Of a stretch of DNA of 20,758 nucleotides, positions 16,501 through 20,758 are shown piece after piece. Each line of letters starts with the position of its first letter. The stretch's first letter is position 1. The notes below the pieces were generated by a model. It saw nothing but the letters and a program-made list of their open reading frames with translations. It did no database searches and had not been told where the DNA came from. The stretch is from Lingula anatina (Eukaryota > Brachiopoda > Lingulata > Lingulida > Lingulidae): positions 1-20,758 of the forward strand of contig NW_019773533.1 of NCBI RefSeq assembly GCF_001039355.2, in the 5' to 3' direction. The position numbers and the translations under genes were made by a program.

Positions 16501-19251
16501 ATTGTAGTGCTAGTCGAGGAAGTGGTTGTTGTACCTAGAGTTGAATTAATGGGTATGGTTGTTGCTCTGGTACTTTGATGGAAAAGATCACCTGTAGTTG
16601 GTATGGTTTTAATGCTAGGTGTGGTCGATGTTGCATCAGTAGGTGTTACAGAAGGGGTGGTTGCAACTGCTTGTTGAGTTGTTTTTGAAGTGCTTGTTGT
16701 ATTGGTTGTGTTATTTGGTGTGGTACTTGAATAGGAAAGATTAATTGTTGCTGATGAGCCTGTAAAAGTAGACACACTTGATGCTGTTTGAGTGGAGAAA
16801 GGTGTTGTTACTGAGGAGATTGAAGATGGTTGCCCAGGGGTGGTTGATTCTACCTGCTGTATTGTGGTTTTGGATGTAGCACTTTCAGATGATGATGATG
16901 ATGTGGTTGAAGCATATTTGGTAGTGCTTGAAGGGGTGCTGGTTATATAACTTGATGAAAAATTTGATCTATTTCCCATGTTTTGTGTGGTTGTGGTTGG
17001 AGGATTGGTTGTGAGACCTCCCGTTGTTGTAGTAGTGGTGGGGGTTTGGGTAATCTGTCCATTTGTGGTTGTGTGTATTGTAGAAGATGTGGTTGCTTGT
17101 CCAGGTAAGGTAGTAGCTGCTTGTCCAGTTGTGGTTGTGGTAGTTTGTCCAGGTAAAGTTGTACTGGCTTGTCCTGTTGTGGTAGTGGTAGTTTGTCCAG
17201 GTAAGGTTGTTGCTGCTTGTCCTCTTGTGGTAGTTTGTCTAGGTATGGTTGTAGCTGTTTGTCCTGTTGTTGTAGTGGTAGTTTGTCCAGGTAAGGNTTG
17301 CTGCTTGTCCTGTTGTTGTAGTGGTAGTTTGTCCAGGTAAGGTTGTAGCTGCTTGTCCCGTGGTGATAGTGGTAGTTTGTCTAGGTATGGTTGTTGCTGC
17401 TTGTCCTGTTGTGGTAGTGGTCATTTGTACAGGTTTTGTTGTTGCTGCTTGTCCAGATGTGGTAGTGGTAGTTTGTCTAGGTATGGTTGTTGCTGCTTGT
17501 CCTGTGGTTGTAGTGGCAGTTTGTCCAGGTAAGGTTGTGGCTGCTTGTCCTGTTGTGGTAGTGGTTGTTTGTCCTGGTAAGGTTGTAGCTCCTTGTCCTG
17601 TTGTGGCAGTGGTAGTTTGTCCAGGTAAGGTTGTGGCTGCTTGTCCTGTTGTGGTAGTGGTTGTTTGTCCTGGTAAGGTTGTAGCAAATTGTCCAAGTGT
17701 GGCAATGGCAGTTTGTCCAGGTAAGGTTGTGGCTGCTTGTCCAGTTGTGGTTGTGGTAGTTTGTCCAGGTAAGGTTGTAGCTGCTTGTCCAGTTGTGGTA
17801 GTGGTAGTTTGTCCAGGTAAGGTTGTGGCTGCTTGTCCAGTTGTGGTAGTTTGACCAGTTAAGGTTGTAGCTGCTTGTCCAGTTGTGGTTGTGGTAGTTT
17901 GTCTAGGTAAGGTTGTGGCTGCTTGTCCTGTTGTGGAGGTGGCAGTTTGTCCAGTTTGTAAGGTTGTGCGAGTGGTTGTACTTTTAACAGTTGTGGAAGC
18001 TGTTCCCCCTGGAGAGGAACTGCTACTAGGTATATCGGAAGCAGCCATGGTGGTGGTGGTGGTTCCAGGCATTGTGGTTCCTGGCTTGGTTGCCGTAGTA
18101 ACTGAAGTTTGGGTCGTGCTCTGGGCAAGGGCGAAACCTGTACCATGGCCTGAAATTGACGAAAAAGAACGTGTTTTTTATCTTGGGGAAAATAGCCGCT
18201 GCCATTTAAAATATGCATCATGTGCTTCACGCTAATTGCAAACTATCCAAATTCACATGTCCAATTGTTCTTATTTTTATTTTCTTGAACATGACAAAAC
18301 TTCCTTTATAATAATGTTTTTATTTTTGTTTTATCGTGATGAATAATGTCATTGCGGTTGACCATCAACTTTATTTTGTATAAGAATCGGCCATTTCAGT
18401 TCTGTGAAACAAATTCATACTTCTCTTTGTGGTAAATTACCATCCCCGTGCTTCCTTTTGTTTGGAGAGGAATGTTATAGGCAGGCAAATAAACGTCGTG
18501 GTCAACAGAGATAAGTCAGCGGCGTGGCTTCTAAATTCATTGGCTATAAAATGATTAGGTGTATGTGCTTCTCAGGGATACAATAAGCACATTTAGTGAT
18601 GGTTTATATACATTTTCGAATAAGTTCTCAAATGAAATATCAGAAGATAATACACGTACATTTCCTTATTTTTATTTAGAGAAGTGTTTAACTCCTTGCC
18701 CACGAAATCCCTTGGGGTTGTCTTGTGAAAACTGTCAAGTATGCTAGTCTTTGAAATAGATGGAATTGCTTTCGTCGTGACAAAAACCAAAACACGGACA
18801 GTGCAGCAAGCATTCCATCTTTCATTTTGACAATATAAACCAATTATAAAATTCCGTGTATCTTTCAATTTTATGAACTGATGTACTGATTGTTGACTAC
18901 CGAGATACCTTTGTAAATTTTTTTTCCACAGGATACGAAAATGTGGAAAATATTACTTAAAGAAATGGTGTTATGAGGGGAGTCCTGTGGAATGGGAATT
19001 ATAATAATATTTTTGCAATCAAATATTAGATTATTCAACAGTGAATGAGAAAAAATACTGTAATACTAGAGTATATACAAAGACGATAAAAAAGAACTGA
19101 TTTCTTCCTCGGCCGTTTTCTGTGCACTATAGGGGAGCTGATGCGCCCCGAACTTAAAGTTACCTAACACAAAAAATAGACCTTTGATGGTATACACTTG
19201 TAACTTCTTACCTGAAACGACTAGAAGAACGCACAGCCACGCGACAATCAT
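13555..19251 (-). CDS. Single-pass membrane mucin, about 911 residues, four coding exons
   Basis: Coding exons (minus): 19251-19212, 18149-15553, 14890-14831, 13591-13555 (TAG 13555-13557). All introns are GT-AG. The single N at 17297 replaces what the repeat pattern says should be three bases; with that, exon 2 keeps frame (865 full codons). The signal peptide starts MIVAWLCVLLVV and is probably cut after FALA or SG. The ectodomain is almost entirely Thr/Ser/Pro/Ala/Gly. Its N-terminal third is a 16-residue repeat (TTLPGQTTTTTTGQAA). The rest is non-periodic T/S sequence with many N-glycosylation sequons (NTT, NFS, NAS, NIS). A transmembrane helix (LALYIALPIVLILVIAAAIF) is followed by WLFCRRRRGG and a tail of about 40 residues containing YSRF (a YxxPhi sorting motif) and ending DPYE. 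I see no SEA, EGF or VWD domain. Such proteins are expected to be heavily O-glycosylated surface mucins; orthology is not determined. Confidence 0.85.
13592..14830 (-). other. Mucin intron 3, no gene inside
   Basis: Read on the minus strand it starts GTATGT and ends CCTTTTTACAG, in phase 2. It is AT-rich. Open frames at 14107-14340 (plus) and the extension of the 14831-14890 exon (minus) have no family resemblance and no splice support. Confidence 0.65.
14891..15552 (-). other. Mucin intron 2, no gene inside
   Basis: It starts GTAAGT and ends TTTAAAATCGTTTCAG on the minus strand, separating WLFCR from RRGGLSITDK. No other feature is recognised in it. Confidence 0.7.
15895..16020 (-). repeat. 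Short Ser/Thr coding repeat
   Basis: Plus-strand GTTGTACTAGAT-type units of about 18 bp repeat here, encoding SSTTTSSTT-like sequence in the mucin ectodomain. They are distinct from the 48-bp array and much shorter. Confidence 0.7.
17095..17965 (-). repeat. 48-bp coding minisatellite of the mucin
   Basis: About 18-19 tandem units of 48 bp encode TTLPGQTTTTTTGQAA with small variants (LPGQ, IPRQ, KPVQ, LTGQ; AA, GA, FA). On the plus strand the unit reads approximately GTTTGTCCAGGTAAGGTTGTAGCTGCTTGTCC... Two units are shortened by six or fewer codons (near 17222 and 17846), always in multiples of three. The array includes the unresolved base at 17297. Unit-level variation indicates unequal exchange, as in human mucin VNTRs. 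Confidence 0.9.
18150..19211 (-). other. Mucin intron 1, no gene inside
   Basis: It starts GTAAGAAG and ends TTTTCGTCAATTTCAG on the minus strand and splits the codon TCA-G/GC (Ser-Gly). It contains no recognisable exon or repeat; the open frame at 18593-18868 has no features. Confidence 0.7.
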
Positions 19252-19283
19252 GTTTGAGGACTGTGGGTAGTGTCGTATTTCAT
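19248..19283 (-). promoter_or_regulatory. Upstream ORF overlapping the mucin start codon
   Basis: In the 5'UTR part of the exon (19287-19252) an ATG at 19283 opens an 11-codon frame. Its TGA stop shares bases with the main start (ATGA, 19251-19248). The uATG has T at -3 (weak context) and the main ATG has A at -3 (good context). Leaky scanning or reinitiation would be needed to make the mucin. Its presence in mRNA depends on the acceptor at 19288-19290. Confidence 0.5.
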
Positions 19284-19287
19284 CAAC

Positions 19288-19982
19288 CTAAAATGAAACA
19301 AAATTTTGAATAGAACTTCTTTTTAGCACATAAAATCAACACTTATTGTATCAGGAGCTCGAAATTAGGACAGGCACTAAACGTGACACCAGGTTCCGCC
19401 AAAAGATAAAGTGTACCCAATTTGAATGTACGGTGTAATGATATGTTTAGCAGGGACAACAATAACGACTTCGTCGTCCATAACTTCGAATTTATGTCAA
19501 GCTCCGGCTTGGCATTTAAACATTGCGGTCTTCTACACGTGAAGGCTTGCGGTACCCTTAAACGAAAGTAACAACCGTTAAATAAAGGAAACGCCCGAAG
19601 CAGGGACATAACGCGACGCTTACTATTTCCTATATGCTACACTGCAGCAGAAGTATTCAGGGATGCAAATCACATTTCCTGGAAGTATCTGTACAAAACA
19701 AACTGCGTTCCCCGTCATGTCATTCATACACTTTCTATGTCACTTCACCGCCCGCCCCGCCCCATCAAACTGTTTTAGAGAAATAGTGACTACGCACTCC
19801 TCAATGCACAGGTGAGACATAACGGGTAGACATAACCCGTGAAAAGATTCACACCATTCCTAATTCATCGCCGAACAAATACGAGATACGATTGATTAAG
19901 AAAGGCTTACTGATCCATTTTGTTGTATAGATACATGTACATGTAAAAACTGTTCATAAAATGAAAAAAAAATGCCACTTAC
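19288..19982 (-). other. Intron in the mucin 5'UTR
   Basis: Minus-strand donor GCG|GTAAGTGG at 19982 and acceptor TTTCATTTTAG at 19288 bound this intron. A GC-rich tract CCGCCCGCCCCGCCCC (19748-19763) matches an Sp1-type box. The 88-codon open frame at 19343-19609 (minus) has no recognisable domain. Confidence 0.5.
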
Positions 19983-20062
19983 CGCTGTCTCTTCCCTGTG
20001 TGAGAATCGCTTTTCCACCGATCCTATTTTATAAAGTGTTTTGAAGCCAGTTCAAACGTCAC
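19983..20062 (-). promoter_or_regulatory. Mucin gene core promoter and noncoding first exon
   Basis: On the minus strand TATAAAAT (20033-20026) is followed about 30 nt later by an initiator-like TTCTCACAC (about 20004-19996). A consensus donor GTAAGT then begins at 19982, so the first exon would be only about 20 nt. TGACGT (20061-20056) about 55 nt upstream of the start is a CRE/ATF half-site. The spacing of TATA box, start and donor is coherent, but no transcript evidence is available. Confidence 0.55.
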
Positions 20063-20758
20063 TTGGGTGTCCTAGTCCGTGACGAAATCAACATATTTTT
20101 TCGATCATGATTCACTGGATTATACCAAAAACACGTGCTTTCAGTCTAAATCCTTCTACGCCGTCACCGCGAAGGCTCGTGACTCTGCTCATGCGTCTAC
20201 GTTGAGGCTTTATGACCTCAGCTTTCTCCGTCAAAGGTGTGGACAATTGTCAAGTTGGTTTGACCCGGTTTACTTCCTAGTTAGAAAACTAGGTGGTCTA
20301 TAGAGCTTTCAGTGCGTTCTTTACTCGAGGGTTGAGTAAACGCACACCTATATTATCCCATGAATGTTGACTTTGCAGCTTGCTTTGTATATGAACCTAA
20401 CTACCTTGAACCGATGACATGTAATCGAATCTAGGGCACATATCTTGACGCCTCGCTCGAAGAGTTATGACAACGTAACTAGAGCGTGTGTACCGGTCGG
20501 ATAGTCTGTCTGTACAGTCGCACGTCCCAGTGTGATGGCGGGCAGTGAACATTATGTTTTGCCAAATAAAGTACAGTTTCTTTTATTGCTAGGTTGTGTA
20601 GATCAGATCTGTGTACATATTAGGGAAGGGTTATTTTTTTTACATGTATGTATGAACACAATGGAGAAGAAATGACCACACGTCCCCCTGTTGCGATGCG
20701 ATAAAAATTATTAATGTCCTCTCATTAGTCAAACATGACCGGGGTGAGTTACTTTTCT
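20063..20758. other. Upstream flank of the mucin gene, nothing recognised
   Basis: The composition is more balanced than elsewhere. It contains a small hairpin CCTAGTTAGAAAACTAGG (20276-20293). At the very end AAACATGACCGGG is followed by GTGAGT (20732-20750), which could be the first coding exon of another gene but is too short to support. Confidence 0.4.

Noticed and set aside
17421-17705. Minus-strand Gln/Pro/Leu-rich frame
   Set aside because: Alternative frame of the same minisatellite; it does not connect to the signal-peptide or transmembrane exons.
17095-17965. Regularly spaced repeats resembling a CRISPR array
   Set aside because: Units are contiguous 48-bp coding tandem repeats without unique spacers, in eukaryotic DNA.
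16978-18235. Long plus-strand frames rich in Val, Cys and Pro opposite the mucin
   Set aside because: They are antisense readings of the Thr/Ser repeat; no splice signals, signal peptide or family resemblance, and the minus frame has a coherent gene structure.
19343-19609. 88-codon minus-strand ORF
   Set aside because: Lies in the 5'UTR intron of the mucin gene, with no domain, signal peptide or splice support.
20732-20750. ATG-ACC-GGG followed by GTGAGT as the first exon of another gene
   Set aside because: Three codons at the window edge cannot be distinguished from chance.

Overview
The window is animal nuclear DNA. Coding sequence is split into short exons with GT..AG introns, the background is AT-rich, and there are MITE-like elements and microsatellites. 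The combination of a snail-agglutinin-type (H-type) lectin, a Thr/Ser-rich membrane mucin and an invertebrate NUP210 suggests an aquatic invertebrate. I cannot name the phylum from sequence alone. One undetermined base (17297) shows this is draft assembly.

Layout. (1) 1-1436: no gene recognised; a perfect 26-bp palindrome, a hAT-like MITE and a dispersed-repeat copy. (2) 1437-3563, minus strand: a compact three-exon gene for a small secreted H-type lectin. It has a TATA-like box and a putative 1-nt frameshift in the signal-peptide exon. Its large intron holds a second MITE-like element. (3) 3640-5073: a tRNA-SINE-like fragment, a second copy of the hAT-like MITE and a possible extra NUP210 mini-exon. 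(4) 5074-10700, plus strand: the last twelve coding exons (643 residues) of NUP210/gp210, the pore-membrane glycoprotein, including its transmembrane segment and C-terminal tail. One intron is GC-AG. The 3'UTR runs to a poly(A) signal at 12136. (5) 12166-12998: convergent intergenic space with a GGGCCC fold-back element. (6) 13555-20003, minus strand: a complete gene for a single-pass membrane mucin of about 911 residues. It has a noncoding first exon, a signal-peptide exon, one 2.6-kb Thr/Ser exon with a 48-bp minisatellite, a transmembrane segment and a short tail with a YxxPhi motif. (7) 20040-20758: upstream flank, no gene recognised.

How they may relate. NUP210 is a housekeeping nuclear-envelope protein. 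The lectin and the mucin are both secretory-pathway surface proteins. H-type lectins typically bind GalNAc, the sugar that starts mucin O-glycans, so the two genes flanking NUP210 could be a lectin/ligand pair. That link is inference. Neither the lectin nor the mucin is visible as a single long ORF; both were assembled here from exons with matching splice phases.
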